A DNA stretch of 64,000 bases, from the NCBI GenBank assembly GCA_021414065.1, contig JAIOPE010000034.1, forward strand, positions 1 to 64,000, given 5' to 3'. This document shows, piece after piece, positions 34,344 through 44,083 of the stretch. The position numbers and the translations under genes are program-made. The notes beneath the pieces are model-generated. The model had not been told where the DNA came from and made no database searches. It saw only the letters and a program-made list of their open reading frames with translations. Position 1 is the first letter of the stretch, and each line of letters begins with the position of its first letter. This stretch comes from Planctomycetota bacterium (GTDB lineage Bacteria; Planctomycetota; JAJSAM01; JAJVHW01).

Positions 34344-35729
34344 ATGGACTGGTTCCGCTGGCTCCGCGACTTCGCGATCTTCGGCGCGGTCGCGGTGGCG
34401 TCGCTCGCCGCGCTGCGGTTCGGCCCCGGGGCCGCGGCGCTTCGGCGCGCCGTCACGGCCGTTCGCAATTGGAGCCCGAGGCGGGCGCTCGCCGTCGTCC
34501 TCGTCCTCACGGTCGGTGCGCGCGTCGGCGCCATGGCGCTGTTCGAGCCGCCGTACGAATCCGACGTGAAGGAGTACGTCGAGAAGGCCGAGCAAATCGC
34601 CGAAACGGGGACCCCTCGAGCGCAGGAGACCCGGCACGACGGGTCGCACTTCTTCCGTCCGCTCGGGTCGTCGCTCGCACTCGCAGGCTGGTACAAGGCG
34701 ACCGGCACCCGCGGCGTCGTCTCGGCCCGATGGCACGGGAGCGCGCTCGCGGCGGCAGCAGCGTGGTTGCTCCTAGCAGCGTGGTTGCTCCTCGCACTCG
34801 GACGCGTCGCGGGACGAGAGACCGAGGGCCGCATCGCCGCCGTCGGGTACGCGGTCTTCCTCCCTCACGTGATCTTCGCGTCGATTCCCTACACGGAGAC
34901 GTTCGTCACGGCGCTCGTGCTCGCTACGTCGGTCCTCTTCGAGCGTCTGCGACGAGGACGCGGCGGATTCGCCGACGCCGCGGGCCTCGGCCTCGCGTGC
35001 GGCTGGATCTTGATCACTCGGACCGAGATGGGATTCCTGCTTCCGCTCGCCGCCGTGCTGCTCCTCTTCGCGCGACGGCACGAACTCGCGCGCACGGCCG
35101 GCCTCGTGTCCGTCGCCGCCGCGCTGTTCTGCGTCCCGTTCGCCGTCAACCACGAGATGCGAAGCGGCTATCCGGGCCACCTGCGGACGAGCGCCCAGGG
35201 CGGCCTGATCCTCTACTTCGGGAACAACCCGATCGAGGTCAACGGCTACGGCAACGCCACGCCCGAAGTCGTCGCCTCCGTGCGAGCGATGTACGCCAAG
35301 GACCCGACGGGCGGCCTCGCACGCGACGCCGCCGTCGAGTGGATGACCGAGCACCCGTTCCAGGTCGTCCTGAACGCGCCGAAGAAGCTGTTCCACCTGT
35401 GGCTGGCGGAGCCGCAGGGCTTCCGCTGGCACGCGGGCGCCGGGCAGCCGCCGGCCGGCATGAGCACGACACTCGCCAAGGCGCTCCGCTGCATCGCCTA
35501 CGTCCAGAGTCTGATGCTCCTCTTCGCCGGCGTTCTGGGACTGAGGCACGTGGGTCCGGAGCGACGATTCTGGGTGGCCGCGCTCGTCATCCACGCGGCC
35601 ATCTGGTGCCTGCTCGCGTCGAGCACGCGGAACAGGTACCCGCTGGAACCGTGGCTGTTCCTGGCGGCGGCGACGGTCGTCGTCGCAGCCGTTCGCGCGG
35701 AGACGCCGACTACGTCAACGACTGCCTGA
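34344..35729 (+). CDS. GT-C-type membrane glycosyltransferase
   Basis: A 461-residue polytopic protein with an N-terminal helix, a luminal loop containing P-P-Y-E-S-D-V-K-E-Y (acidic residue pair typical of GT-C/GT39 enzymes), and about nine further helices. Its last part contains the soluble R-S-G-Y-P-G-H-L-R-T and NNPIEVNGYGN loop of PMT-like bacterial proteins. The ATG at 34344 is used; an upstream start at 34302 has no support. It holds a perfect in-frame 18-bp tandem duplication encoding AAWLLL twice. Polyprenyl-phosphate sugar is the expected donor. Confidence 0.78.
   Translation: MDWFRWLRDFAIFGAVAVASLAALRFGPGAAALRRAVTAVRNWSPRRALAVVLVLTVGARVGAMALFEPPYESDVKEYVEKAEQIAETGTPRAQETRHDGSHFFRPLGSSLALAGWYKATGTRGVVSARWHGSALAAAAAWLLLAAWLLLALGRVAGRETEGRIAAVGYAVFLPHVIFASIPYTETFVTALVLATSVLFERLRRGRGGFADAAGLGLACGWILITRTEMGFLLPLAAVLLLFARRHELARTAGLVSVAAALFCVPFAVNHEMRSGYPGHLRTSAQGGLILYFGNNPIEVNGYGNATPEVVASVRAMYAKDPTGGLARDAAVEWMTEHPFQVVLNAPKKLFHLWLAEPQGFRWHAGAGQPPAGMSTTLAKALRCIAYVQSLMLLFAGVLGLRHVGPERRFWVAALVIHAAIWCLLASSTRNRYPLEPWLFLAAATVVVAAVRAETPTTSTTA
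34757..34792. repeat. 18-bp in-frame tandem duplication
   Basis: The 18-bp unit AGCAGCGTGGTTGCTCCT is present twice without a gap (34757-34774, 34775-34792) inside the GT-C gene. It adds six residues to a membrane helix. The second copy is base-perfect, so the event is recent or the repeat is being conserved by slippage. Confidence 0.85.
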
Positions 35730-35794
35730 CGCAGCGCCCGACCGGGCAGGAAGTCTGGCCTGCTCGCCCGGACGAACCCTACGATCCGAACCCC

Positions 35795-37324
35795 GTGATC
35801 CACACCACCACCGCTCCTGCCGCGCGAACCCCGCGCAGTCGTCGCGCTGACTTCGCGATCTGGGCGGCCATTTTCGTGCCGGCGACGGCTGTGTGGATCT
35901 GGAAGGCGCTCGTCTTGCCGCGCGGTTGGTGGGTCGGCTTCTACGACCCCGAACTGCTCTACTTCTGGTCCAGTGGCGAGATCGCATCCGGGCACGCCGC
36001 ATCGGTGGTTCAGCACCCCGGCGCCCCGGTCAACCTGATCGGCGCGGTCATCGCGCTGTTCACGGGATCGGGGCCGCGCGACGCGACCGCCTTCTTCAGC
36101 GTCGCGCACACGGTCTCGTGGCTGGCGCTGCTGGCGACGGCGTGGATGGCGCTGCGGACGATCCTACGCGGCTTGCCGGCCGTCGTCGCGGGCGCGGCGA
36201 TCCTCTGCGCCCTCTGCGCACCATGGGCCCTCTTCGCGACCACCATGTGGAGCCCCGAGGCGCTCTCGGTGCCCACCGGGTTCCTTGGCGCCGTGGCATT
36301 CGCCGCCTGGATCGAGTCGCCCGACAACGGCAGGCGCGCACTCGCCGCCGGCGCTGCGGCCGGGCTCGCGGCGTCGCTGAAGCTCCCGTTCGGCGCCTGG
36401 TGCATCGCGGCGGTTCCGGCGGCTCTTGTCCTCCGCGGCGGCTCCATCCGACTCGCCGCTCGTGACCTGTTCAGGATCGGCGTCGGTGCAGCGGCGGCGT
36501 TCATGCTGGCGACGCTTGTCATGCTTCCGCAGTGGGCGTACATGTTCACTTGGTTCACCCGCCTGGCGACACGAAGCGGACCGTACGGTTCGGGCGAGTC
36601 GGGCATCGTCGCCAGCGAAGTGAGCACGAACCTGAGCCGTGTCATCGCCGCGACGACGACGTGGCACGCTGCGGCGGCGCTGCTGTTCGTGCCGGCGCTG
36701 ATGTCGTGGCCCCGCGACGGCGCGGCGCCGGACGCGCGGCGTCGGCGAGCCGTGCTCGTGCTGGCCGTCGCCGCGTTCGGTCTCGGGTACGGCGCCGTCA
36801 GTCGGAACGCCCTCCCGCGCTACATGCTGCCGCAGGTGATGCCGCTCATCCTCGCGGCGAGTCAAGCGGGATACGTCCTCCGCTCGCGTCGGTGGGCTGC
36901 AGGTGGTCTCGCACTCGTGGCCGTCGCGCTCTTCGTGCGACAGTCCGCGCTCGACATCCGCGAGCACCGCTGGTGGGTCGAGACGCTGAGCGGCCAGGCC
37001 GCCCGGATGCGCGAGACCGTGGCACGCGTCGCGCCGTCGCGTGACGGTCGGCCTGCGGTCGTCGTCTGGGCGCGCCGGGCGCCGGTCGAGGTGCTGGCCC
37101 TCGGGTGGTTCGCGCCGGAGCGGCACATCGGCACCGTCCACGAGCTCTACCCGAACGAGGGGTGGTTCGACCCGTACGCCTGCGTGGTCCATCTGCCGCC
37201 CGGGCGCGAAGCGTGGGACGTGCTGGTGATCCAGGACTTCGACCTCGCGCGATTCCCGACGCCCGTCGGCACTGAACTCGCCGTCCTCGATGGGTACCAC
37301 TTCTACGGTCCACCGAGCCGATGA
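35795..37324 (+). CDS. polytopic membrane protein, GT-C-like
   Basis: A 509-residue protein starting at GTG 35795. About ten hydrophobic helices; the first long loop has Y-D-P-E-L-L-Y-F-W-S-S-G-E, which carries the acidic/aromatic pattern of GT-C glycosyltransferases. A soluble ~100-residue C-terminus follows. The stop overlaps the next gene as ATGA, so it is coupled to the SGNH-like protein. I do not recognise a closer family. It belongs to a set of three adjacent GT-C-like genes (with 31987-34260 and 34344-35729). Confidence 0.7.
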   Translation: MIHTTTAPAARTPRSRRADFAIWAAIFVPATAVWIWKALVLPRGWWVGFYDPELLYFWSSGEIASGHAASVVQHPGAPVNLIGAVIALFTGSGPRDATAFFSVAHTVSWLALLATAWMALRTILRGLPAVVAGAAILCALCAPWALFATTMWSPEALSVPTGFLGAVAFAAWIESPDNGRRALAAGAAAGLAASLKLPFGAWCIAAVPAALVLRGGSIRLAARDLFRIGVGAAAAFMLATLVMLPQWAYMFTWFTRLATRSGPYGSGESGIVASEVSTNLSRVIAATTTWHAAAALLFVPALMSWPRDGAAPDARRRRAVLVLAVAAFGLGYGAVSRNALPRYMLPQVMPLILAASQAGYVLRSRRWAAGGLALVAVALFVRQSALDIREHRWWVETLSGQAARMRETVARVAPSRDGRPAVVVWARRAPVEVLALGWFAPERHIGTVHELYPNEGWFDPYACVVHLPPGREAWDVLVIQDFDLARFPTPVGTELAVLDGYHFYGPPSR

Positions 37325-38529
37325 CACTCACCGAACCTGCGCAGTCACCCGCGCGTCCGCGCGTACGTCTTCGCGTACGCCTCATTGCGGCCGCGGTCGC
37401 GCTCGTCTTCGCGTTCGGACTCGCGGAAGGCGTCCTCCGTCTCCTCACTCGCACCGAAGCGGACGGATCGCAGTGGCTGTTCGGCGTTGACCTCCTCCCG
37501 TGGCGTCCGCCGCGCCGCGCCGCCGACGACGCGACGTCCTCGAACATGTACGACGCCTGGATCGGATGGGCACCGAGGCCGCTCTCCACGTCGCCCGACG
37601 GCAAGTACACCTACGACCAGCATGGGCTGCGCGCGCCCGTCGCCGCCCCGCGCGAGATCCCGCCGGATCGGTCCATCGTGTACCTCGCGGGGGACTCGTT
37701 CGCGCACTCCGACGAGGTGTCGTGGGACGAAGCGCTCGGACCCGCTGTGGAGTCGCTGATCCCCGGCGCGTGGTGCGCGGTCGCCGGCGTTCCCGGTTGC
37801 GGAACGGATCAGTCGTGGTGGCGGTACCAGCAGTTGAAGGCCACGGTCCGGCCGCGGGTCGTTCTCATCTTGGTCCACCAGGGCGACTTCCGGCGCAACA
37901 TCGGCGGATGGACGCGAGCGGGTTTCAGCAAGCCGATCCTGCAAATTCGGGCCGATGGCGGCCTAGCGGTCCGCAACCGCCCCCCGCTGCGCGGCGACGC
38001 GTTCCAGGCGGCGTTCGACGACTTCACGGCGTCCGAACTCGGCGCCGCCCAGCAAGTGACCACGGCGCGGGCCTACGACTGGATCTGGAGCGACTCGTTC
38101 CGCGCGCTGCGATTTGCGCGCTCGATGTCGGCGCACGCGGACCGCGCGCGACGGGCCGCCGAGACGTCCACACCCGGCTCCGGGGACCCAGCGCAGACGA
38201 CCACGGAGCGCATCGTGAAGGAGTTCGCGGCGGAGGTGATCCGCGACGGCGCAACTCCCGTCGTCGCGACGGCTCCGGGCGCAATTCACATCAGCGATCT
38301 CGAGGGCGGAACCGACTGGTGGTCCGGTCCGCTCTCTCGCGCAGCCGCTGCCGCCGGTTGCGTGTACGTCGATCTGACGCCTCTGCTCCTCGACGACATC
38401 CGCGCCGGCCGCGCCACGCGCGCCACTCTGTTCACGGCCGGCGGCGCCGGCCACTTCACCGCCGCCGGGAACCGCCGCGTGGCCGAACTGCTCGCGCCGA
38501 CGATCCGGGACGCGATCGCGCACCGCTGA
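37321..38529 (+). CDS. SGNH/GDSL-like protein with N-terminal membrane anchor
   Basis: A 402-residue protein with a membrane anchor at about 20-40 and the SGNH block I motif GDSF at 124-127 (catalytic Ser126). VLILVHQGDFRRNIGG is a block III-like segment, and a C-terminal HFTAAGNRRVAEL supplies a His. The middle has many Ala/Arg. Proteins of this shape work beside MBOAT acyltransferases in O-acetylation of exopolysaccharides. It is coupled to the gene upstream and precedes a second SGNH-like gene and the MBOAT gene, so a joint role in acylating an exported polymer is likely. Confidence 0.78.
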   Translation: MTLTEPAQSPARPRVRLRVRLIAAAVALVFAFGLAEGVLRLLTRTEADGSQWLFGVDLLPWRPPRRAADDATSSNMYDAWIGWAPRPLSTSPDGKYTYDQHGLRAPVAAPREIPPDRSIVYLAGDSFAHSDEVSWDEALGPAVESLIPGAWCAVAGVPGCGTDQSWWRYQQLKATVRPRVVLILVHQGDFRRNIGGWTRAGFSKPILQIRADGGLAVRNRPPLRGDAFQAAFDDFTASELGAAQQVTTARAYDWIWSDSFRALRFARSMSAHADRARRAAETSTPGSGDPAQTTTERIVKEFAAEVIRDGATPVVATAPGAIHISDLEGGTDWWSGPLSRAAAAAGCVYVDLTPLLLDDIRAGRATRATLFTAGGAGHFTAAGNRRVAELLAPTIRDAIAHR

Positions 38530-38594
38530 GCGAGCACGGCTCAGGCGAGAGATCCGGGTCAGCGCTTGACCTTGGCCGTAGTCTCCCCTCCCCG

Positions 38595-39710
38595 ATGGCT
38601 AAGTCATTCCCGCCGATGGACCGTGTCCTCGGGACGCCGCGCAGCGCACGCCCGCGCGTGATCGCAGGGCTCCTCTGCGCGCTCGGCGGGTTCGTCGTCA
38701 CCGTGGCCGCGCTGAACGCCGTGATCCCCGCATCGGTGCGAGCCGACGCGGACGTCGCCCTCGTGGACGCGGCGTGGGAGCGCGTCGCCGCCGAGACCGA
38801 AGTCTTGATCATCGGCTCCAGTCGCGTGTTCGATCACCTCCTGCCCGACGTGGTCGAGGCGCGCCTCGCGGAACGCGGTCACCCGCTGCGCTGCTTCAAC
38901 GCGGCGCTCGTGGGGTCGTTCGCGCACGAGACCGACGTTCGACTTCGACGCATGCTGCGCGTCCCGAGTCCGCGACTGCGCTTCGTCGTCGCGGAACTCC
39001 AACCGTGGGCGCCGGAGATCTACGGCGGGATGCGCTACACGGCCCGCACGATCGACTGGCACGACGCCGAAGCGACGGCCGATGCGCTCCGCACGTGCGA
39101 GTCCGCGCCCGCCGATCTGGACGCCAAGTTCGGCAATGCGACGGACCACCTCGGGCAGTTCGCAGCGCGTGTGACCGGTGCGGGGTTGGTCGGCACGGTG
39201 GCATCTCGTTTCCGCGATGCGTGGTCGGGCCGCGATGAACGCGTCATCGCGGAGACCGTCGCAGCGAAGTCGCTGCCGCGGTCCCGAAGTGCGTCGGCGA
39301 CGGGTCCCGCGCCGACGACCCAGAGCACGGCGTTCGACGCCGCGCTGTTTCGCACGCGGACGGCAGCGATGCTGGCCGGCACGCTCGCCGACGACTGCTG
39401 GGGCGTCTTCGACCGCGACATGCTGACGCGACGAGTCGATGCCATACGCGCCGCAGGCGCGGAACCCGTGCACTTCGTTTCGCCGACGGCCTACACATTC
39501 GCCGCAGGGCTGAGCGCAGCCGCCGAGCCCGGCATGGGACACACGTTGGCGTTCAACCGGCCGGCGGACTACCCCGGTCTGTTCGACCCGATGGCCAGGT
39601 TCGACAACTTCCACCTTCTGCGACCCGCCGCGCGTGAACTCTCGGTCCGGGTCGCGGACGGACTCGCCGACCTGATGGACGCCGCGGCCGCGGCCGACCG
39701 CAAGCGATGA
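38595..39710 (+). CDS. AlgJ/AlgX-like SGNH-type protein
   Basis: A 371-residue protein with one N-terminal membrane helix (about residues 20-45, VIAGLLCALGGFVVTVAALN) and a periplasmic domain. It contains VLIIGSSRVFDHLLPDVVEARL (an SGNH-like block I, G-S-S) and DNFHLLRPAARELSV near the end, where a His-containing block V is expected. Its stop codon overlaps the ATG of the AlgI-type MBOAT gene (ATGA). In alginate and cellulose systems such proteins hand acyl groups from the MBOAT protein to the polymer. This is inferred from gene order and fold pattern. Confidence 0.7.
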   Translation: MAKSFPPMDRVLGTPRSARPRVIAGLLCALGGFVVTVAALNAVIPASVRADADVALVDAAWERVAAETEVLIIGSSRVFDHLLPDVVEARLAERGHPLRCFNAALVGSFAHETDVRLRRMLRVPSPRLRFVVAELQPWAPEIYGGMRYTARTIDWHDAEATADALRTCESAPADLDAKFGNATDHLGQFAARVTGAGLVGTVASRFRDAWSGRDERVIAETVAAKSLPRSRSASATGPAPTTQSTAFDAALFRTRTAAMLAGTLADDCWGVFDRDMLTRRVDAIRAAGAEPVHFVSPTAYTFAAGLSAAAEPGMGHTLAFNRPADYPGLFDPMARFDNFHLLRPAARELSVRVADGLADLMDAAAAADRKR

Positions 39711-41104
39711 TCTTCAACGAGGCGAGGTTCTTCGTCTTCCTCGCGATCGTGCTGGCCGTGTACTGGGCCCTCCGACGCGACGGCCAGCGGAAGACCTGGC
39801 TCCTGTTCACGAGCTGCATCTTCTACGGCGCGTGGAGCACGAAGTTCCTGGCCCTGATGCTCGGGACCGCGCTCTTCGATTACGGCGCCGGCCTGCTCCT
39901 GACACGCTGGACGGATCCGCGGCGGCGGCGCGCAGTCGTCGCAACGAGCCTGATCGTGAACCTCGGCGTGCTCGGGTTCTTCAAGTACTGGGGGTTCTTC
40001 GTCGGCGCCGCGGCGGATCTCCTCCTCTCGCTCGGGTTCCAGCCGAACCTGCCCGTGCTCCACGTCGTCCTTCCCGTCGGCATCAGCTTCTACACCTTCC
40101 AGTCACTCTCCTACACGCTCGACGTCGGCCGCGGCGCGATCCCGGCGGTCCGGAGCGCCCGCGACTTCCTCCTCTTCGTGACGTTCTTCCCTCAACTCGT
40201 CGCCGGGCCGATCGTCCGCGCGATCGACTTCCTCCCGCAACTCACGTCGATCCGGACGATCGATCGCGTGAAGTTCCGCGCGTGCGCCGTCTTGTTCCTG
40301 GTCGGCTTCGCCAAGAAGACGTGCATCGCGGACCGCGTCGCCGGCACCGTGGACGCCGTGTTCCAGGACGTGGGGCGGCACGGCGCAGCAGACCTGTGGA
40401 CGGCCGCGTGCCTCTACGCCGTGCAGATCTACTGCGACTTCTCCGGGTACAGCGACATGGCCATCGCGACCGCCGGCGCGTTCGGATACACGCTGACGCG
40501 CAACTTCAACTTCCCGTATCTCGCCCAATCGGTGACCGACTTCTGGCGACGGTGGCACATCTCGCTGTCCACCTGGTTCCGGGACTACCTCTACATTCCG
40601 CTCGGCGGCAACCGCCTCGGCACCGCCCGCACCTGCTTGAACCTCGCCCTCGTCTTCCTCCTCTGCGGGCTGTGGCACGGCGCGGCGTGGACATTCATCA
40701 TCTGGGGACTCTGGCACGGGGCGTTCCTGCTGATCGAACGCGCCGGCGGCGAACGACTGCTCGAATCCGCCCCGGTACCACTTCGCACCGTTTGGTCTCT
40801 GGGTGCGGTCGTGCTCGGCTGGGTCTGGTTCCGGTCGGCGAGCGCGACCGACGCCGCGACTGCGTTTGCGGGACTGTTCGGGGCGGCCGCGGGCCCGGCG
40901 GTCCGGAGCGTGTCGCCGGTGTGGTGGGTGCTGATCGCTGCGCTCGCGGTGACGCACTTCGCGGCATCACGCGGGCGTCTTGTTTCCGCGCGACTCGCGA
41001 CGCTGCCACTCCCGTCGTTCGCCGTGCTGTACGGCGTCACCTGGGCGCTCGTCCTCTTCTGTGCCGCGATCGGCAACCGGGCGTTCATCTACTTCCAGTT
41101 CTGA
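39707..41104 (+). CDS. algI: MBOAT-family O-acyltransferase (AlgI-like)
   Basis: A 465-residue polytopic acyltransferase that moves acyl groups across the membrane for polysaccharide O-acylation. The MBOAT signatures are present: FGYTLTRNFNFPYLAQSVTDFW then RRWHISLSTWFRDYLYIPLGG with His284, and the essential His324 in CGLWHGAAWTFIIWGLWHG. The length equals Pseudomonas AlgI-type proteins. It overlaps the upstream AlgJ-like gene by ATGA. The two SGNH-like proteins before it complete an AlgI-AlgJ/AlgX-type module. The specific polymer is unknown, so the symbol is by family. Confidence 0.92.
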   Translation: MIFNEARFFVFLAIVLAVYWALRRDGQRKTWLLFTSCIFYGAWSTKFLALMLGTALFDYGAGLLLTRWTDPRRRRAVVATSLIVNLGVLGFFKYWGFFVGAAADLLLSLGFQPNLPVLHVVLPVGISFYTFQSLSYTLDVGRGAIPAVRSARDFLLFVTFFPQLVAGPIVRAIDFLPQLTSIRTIDRVKFRACAVLFLVGFAKKTCIADRVAGTVDAVFQDVGRHGAADLWTAACLYAVQIYCDFSGYSDMAIATAGAFGYTLTRNFNFPYLAQSVTDFWRRWHISLSTWFRDYLYIPLGGNRLGTARTCLNLALVFLLCGLWHGAAWTFIIWGLWHGAFLLIERAGGERLLESAPVPLRTVWSLGAVVLGWVWFRSASATDAATAFAGLFGAAAGPAVRSVSPVWWVLIAALAVTHFAASRGRLVSARLATLPLPSFAVLYGVTWALVLFCAAIGNRAFIYFQF

Positions 41105-41161
41105 CGGCCGCGGCGGACGAGCACGTGCCGCCGACTGCGATCGCTCGCACCCATCCGGGCC

Positions 41162-43180
41162 TCAGCGGACGACGCGATAGAGCCGGAAGCCAGGCCCGTC
41201 GAGCGCGCTGACGAGCCCGTCGCCCGGCCCCGGGTCGCGCAGTCCGACCGCCGCCGAGGCGTCGCGCCACAGCACCCAGTCCACCCGGAACTCGCGCAGC
41301 AGCGCCGACCGCGGGAGCTCGAGGATCTCGCGGTAGGTCGCCGCGACACGGTCCGCCTCCGCCGGGTCCAGCGTGGCCAGATGAGCGCCGCCGGTCAGCG
41401 AAGCGAGCGCCGTCGGCGGCGCGCCGAACGTCCGCCACTTGAAGATGTCGCCGTGCCAGCGGCCCGAGTCGCCGAGGCCCTGAGCCAACGCCTCGGCTGA
41501 TACGCCGAAGAGCGCCAGGTTCACCATCCGGCGGCGTCGAAACTCCGCCTCGGGCGGCGCGAACGCGAACCCCACCTCGGCGGAGATCAGCACGTTCCTT
41601 CCCGTGTACGACGGCACCAACCTCGCGACCGCGTCGTCGCTCGAAGCAACGACGTCATCGACCGTGCCCTCCCGCTCGATCCAGCGCAGCGCGGCCCGCA
41701 ACGGTTGCAGTTCGACGTACCCGGACCAGCGTCGCTGGGTCTCGAAGTCCTGCACCATCCACCCCTCGCGGAGCGCCATCGCGCAGACCGCCAGCGCCGC
41801 CACCGTCCGCAACAGGCGCCAGCGATGCGCCACGATCGTCGCGCGAATCACGAACAGCGCGACGGCGAGCGCCACCCCGCCCGCGACGATCAGCCCGGGC
41901 CGCGCGATCACCTCGCCGCGGGCGACCCCGAGAGCCCGGAGTGCGCGCGCGGACGTCGATCCGCCGAGCGCAACGACTGTCGCACCGACCACGATCGCAC
42001 CTGCGACGACCGCCAGCCGCCGGCGGCCTTCCGGCCCGGTGAGGCGTGTCGCCCACGGGCGGAGTCCCGCGCAGCTTTCGGATGCCACGACGGCACCCGC
42101 CATCCAGATGAGCGGCACCGCGTAGAACCAGTCGTAGTGGAACGGCTGGTCGAGCCGCCCCGTCAGCACCTGCAAGTTGAACACGATCAGGAGCGCCATC
42201 GGCGCGCCGACGACGACGATCGCCCGCCCGGGCTGGGCGCGCCGCCGGAGCCGCAGCAAGCTCCACGCGACCGCGATCAGACCCGCCGTGGCAGTGTTCC
42301 ACGACAGGATCGGCGACCGCGTGGCGAGGCCGATCAGGTTCGACGCGGCGACCTCGGCTGCGTCACCGGTCGGCGCAGCGCCGGAGCGGAGCAGCGAGGG
42401 CAGGTTGACGGCCACCGCGACGGCCCCTGCCGCCGCGAGCGCAGCGGCGCGCCGCCACCGTCGGCCGGCTGCCTCGACGATCGTCGTCGCCGCCAGCAGC
42501 GCCCCGATGAACAGGAACGCCGCCGGGTACGCCGACCACGTCGCCGCAATGAGCGCGGTCAGCCCGCACCACAACGCCACGCTCGGTCGCGAGGCCCACC
42601 GGACGAGCGCCAGCACTGCTCCCCACACGAGCAACGAGCTGAGCGACGGGTTCACCGGGCGTGCGAGCGGCAGGAACCCCGTCGTGATGCGGTCCGCGTG
42701 CCCGAGCCAGACCTCGCCGCCGACGTAGCTCCACAGGAACGGCGCCAGACAGCACGCCGTCGCCACCGCGAGCGAGGTCGTCCGCGAGAGCCGCAGCGAC
42801 CGCCCGATCGCGGCGAACAGCAGGAACTGCCCCGCCGCCGCGACCGCGAGCGTCCACGTCAGGAAGACGTGCAGGTCCAGCCCCGTCGCGCGCCAGGCTG
42901 CGCCGAGGAACGCATACAGCCAGGGCGTCGACTTCTGGTCCCCGCCGGCCCACTCCGCGAGCAGATCGTTCGCGTGGCCGTACGCCCCGTCCGCCGCGTG
43001 CCGCACCTGCGCCGCGTAGAACTCGGCGTCCTTGGCCCCGAACGGCGTGATCTCGACCGCGCCCTGCGACACCGAAAACCGGATCTGCGGCGCGACCACA
43101 ACCGCCGCGACGGCGATCGCGAGCACCCCCGCGAGGACGCGGGCGAGCGTGGCGTGTCGGGGGGGAGAGGTGAGTTGCAT
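41162..43180 (-). CDS. polytopic membrane protein of GT-C type
   Basis: A 672-residue protein with about twelve helices in the first ~500 residues and a soluble C-terminal ~170 residues. The first loop contains I-T-P-F-G-A-K-D-A-E-F-Y-A-A-Q-V-R-H, the acidic/aromatic signature of GT-C proteins. The C-terminal part (VELQPLRAALRWIEREGTVDDVVASSDDAVARLVPSYTGR, here shortened to its first 20 residues VELQPLRAALRWIEREGTVD) is predicted extracytoplasmic. The start is ATG 43178-43180; a GTG 12 bases upstream is possible. Substrate unknown; the neighbours place it in surface-glycan assembly. Confidence 0.65.
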   Translation of the reverse strand: MQLTSPPRHATLARVLAGVLAIAVAAVVVAPQIRFSVSQGAVEITPFGAKDAEFYAAQVRHAADGAYGHANDLLAEWAGGDQKSTPWLYAFLGAAWRATGLDLHVFLTWTLAVAAAGQFLLFAAIGRSLRLSRTTSLAVATACCLAPFLWSYVGGEVWLGHADRITTGFLPLARPVNPSLSSLLVWGAVLALVRWASRPSVALWCGLTALIAATWSAYPAAFLFIGALLAATTIVEAAGRRWRRAAALAAAGAVAVAVNLPSLLRSGAAPTGDAAEVAASNLIGLATRSPILSWNTATAGLIAVAWSLLRLRRRAQPGRAIVVVGAPMALLIVFNLQVLTGRLDQPFHYDWFYAVPLIWMAGAVVASESCAGLRPWATRLTGPEGRRRLAVVAGAIVVGATVVALGGSTSARALRALGVARGEVIARPGLIVAGGVALAVALFVIRATIVAHRWRLLRTVAALAVCAMALREGWMVQDFETQRRWSGYVELQPLRAALRWIEREGTVDDVVASSDDAVARLVPSYTGRNVLISAEVGFAFAPPEAEFRRRRMVNLALFGVSAEALAQGLGDSGRWHGDIFKWRTFGAPPTALASLTGGAHLATLDPAEADRVAATYREILELPRSALLREFRVDWVLWRDASAAVGLRDPGPGDGLVSALDGPGFRLYRVVR

Positions 43181-43345
43181 CGGAGAGGGCACGGGTGACA
43201 GCGCGAGCCGCGAAGTGTAGCGACCGCCTCACTTCACCGGAGGCGCTGCCGGCAGGACTCCGCAACGCGCGCAACACGAGTCAGCACGACCGTGTGAAGA
43301 CCGACCTGCCGCAGCCCCGGTCGACGCGCCGTGCACCTCGTGTGG

Positions 43346-44068
43346 CTACGGCGCGCCGCCCCAAATGTACGCTCCGGACTCAGATCCAGCGTTCGCGATG
43401 AGGTCAATGACCGAGACGTTTCCAGCGAATGCTCCATGTACCTGCGGGTACTCAGGATACTCGTACTCCATCCATGCCACCTCGATCCCGGCATCTCGCA
43501 TGCACGCCTCATCCAGGTAGGACCGAGCGGATGGACCGGAGACGTACCGGTCGGCTCCCACACTGCGACAGATCGCGGCCAATCTCTCCGTGCGTCCACC
43601 TCCAATGCCCATTTCGGACGAACGCATGAACTGCGTATGCCGGATGCCAAGCGCCGCCGCAATATCCATTACCAGTGGAATCGTGAGATCCGCAAGTCGC
43701 TCGGGGTTCGACTCGATGCGTGGACGCATCACGGACTCGAGCATGCCGAACCAACGCGTCCGTCCGTAGTCCGCGACAATCGACTTCCAGTGCTTCGAAG
43801 CCCATGGCTGCCGGTGGTCGATATTCACGTGCCGGATCTCGGTCGCGAGGCTGCCGGTCGGGAGACTCACCGGAACGGACAACCAGTGCAATCCGTTCGC
43901 TCCCTTCAACATGTTCCGATTGCGCCATCCGTTCTTGTCGTACTGGACGTCGTCATAGAACACAAACGCGTCTGCGAGATACACCTGGTGGAAGTAGCCC
44001 CGCCAGGGAATATATGACGGTTGCAGCACGACGCAGGTCTTCTTGTTTGAGTCCCGTGTCAGCATCAT
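43346..44068 (-). CDS. WbqC-family protein
   Basis: A 240-residue soluble protein resembling the WbqC family: it opens V-V-L-Q-P-S-Y-I-P-W-R-G-Y-F, then DAFVFYDDVQYDKNGWRNRN and SVPVSLPTGSLATEIRHVNID. It ends I-W-G-G-A-P. WbqC members lie in O-antigen and capsule clusters and are thought to help build N-acylated amino sugars; no catalytic mechanism is settled. The gene sits 16 bases after a glycosyltransferase 2 gene on the same strand and near a formyltransferase and an aminotransferase. Codon use here is noticeably less GC-rich than in flanking genes, which suggests transfer. Confidence 0.78.
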   Translation of the reverse strand: MMLTRDSNKKTCVVLQPSYIPWRGYFHQVYLADAFVFYDDVQYDKNGWRNRNMLKGANGLHWLSVPVSLPTGSLATEIRHVNIDHRQPWASKHWKSIVADYGRTRWFGMLESVMRPRIESNPERLADLTIPLVMDIAAALGIRHTQFMRSSEMGIGGGRTERLAAICRSVGADRYVSGPSARSYLDEACMRDAGIEVAWMEYEYPEYPQVHGAFAGNVSVIDLIANAGSESGAYIWGGAP

Positions 44069-44083
44069 CGGGTAGTGACCTCG

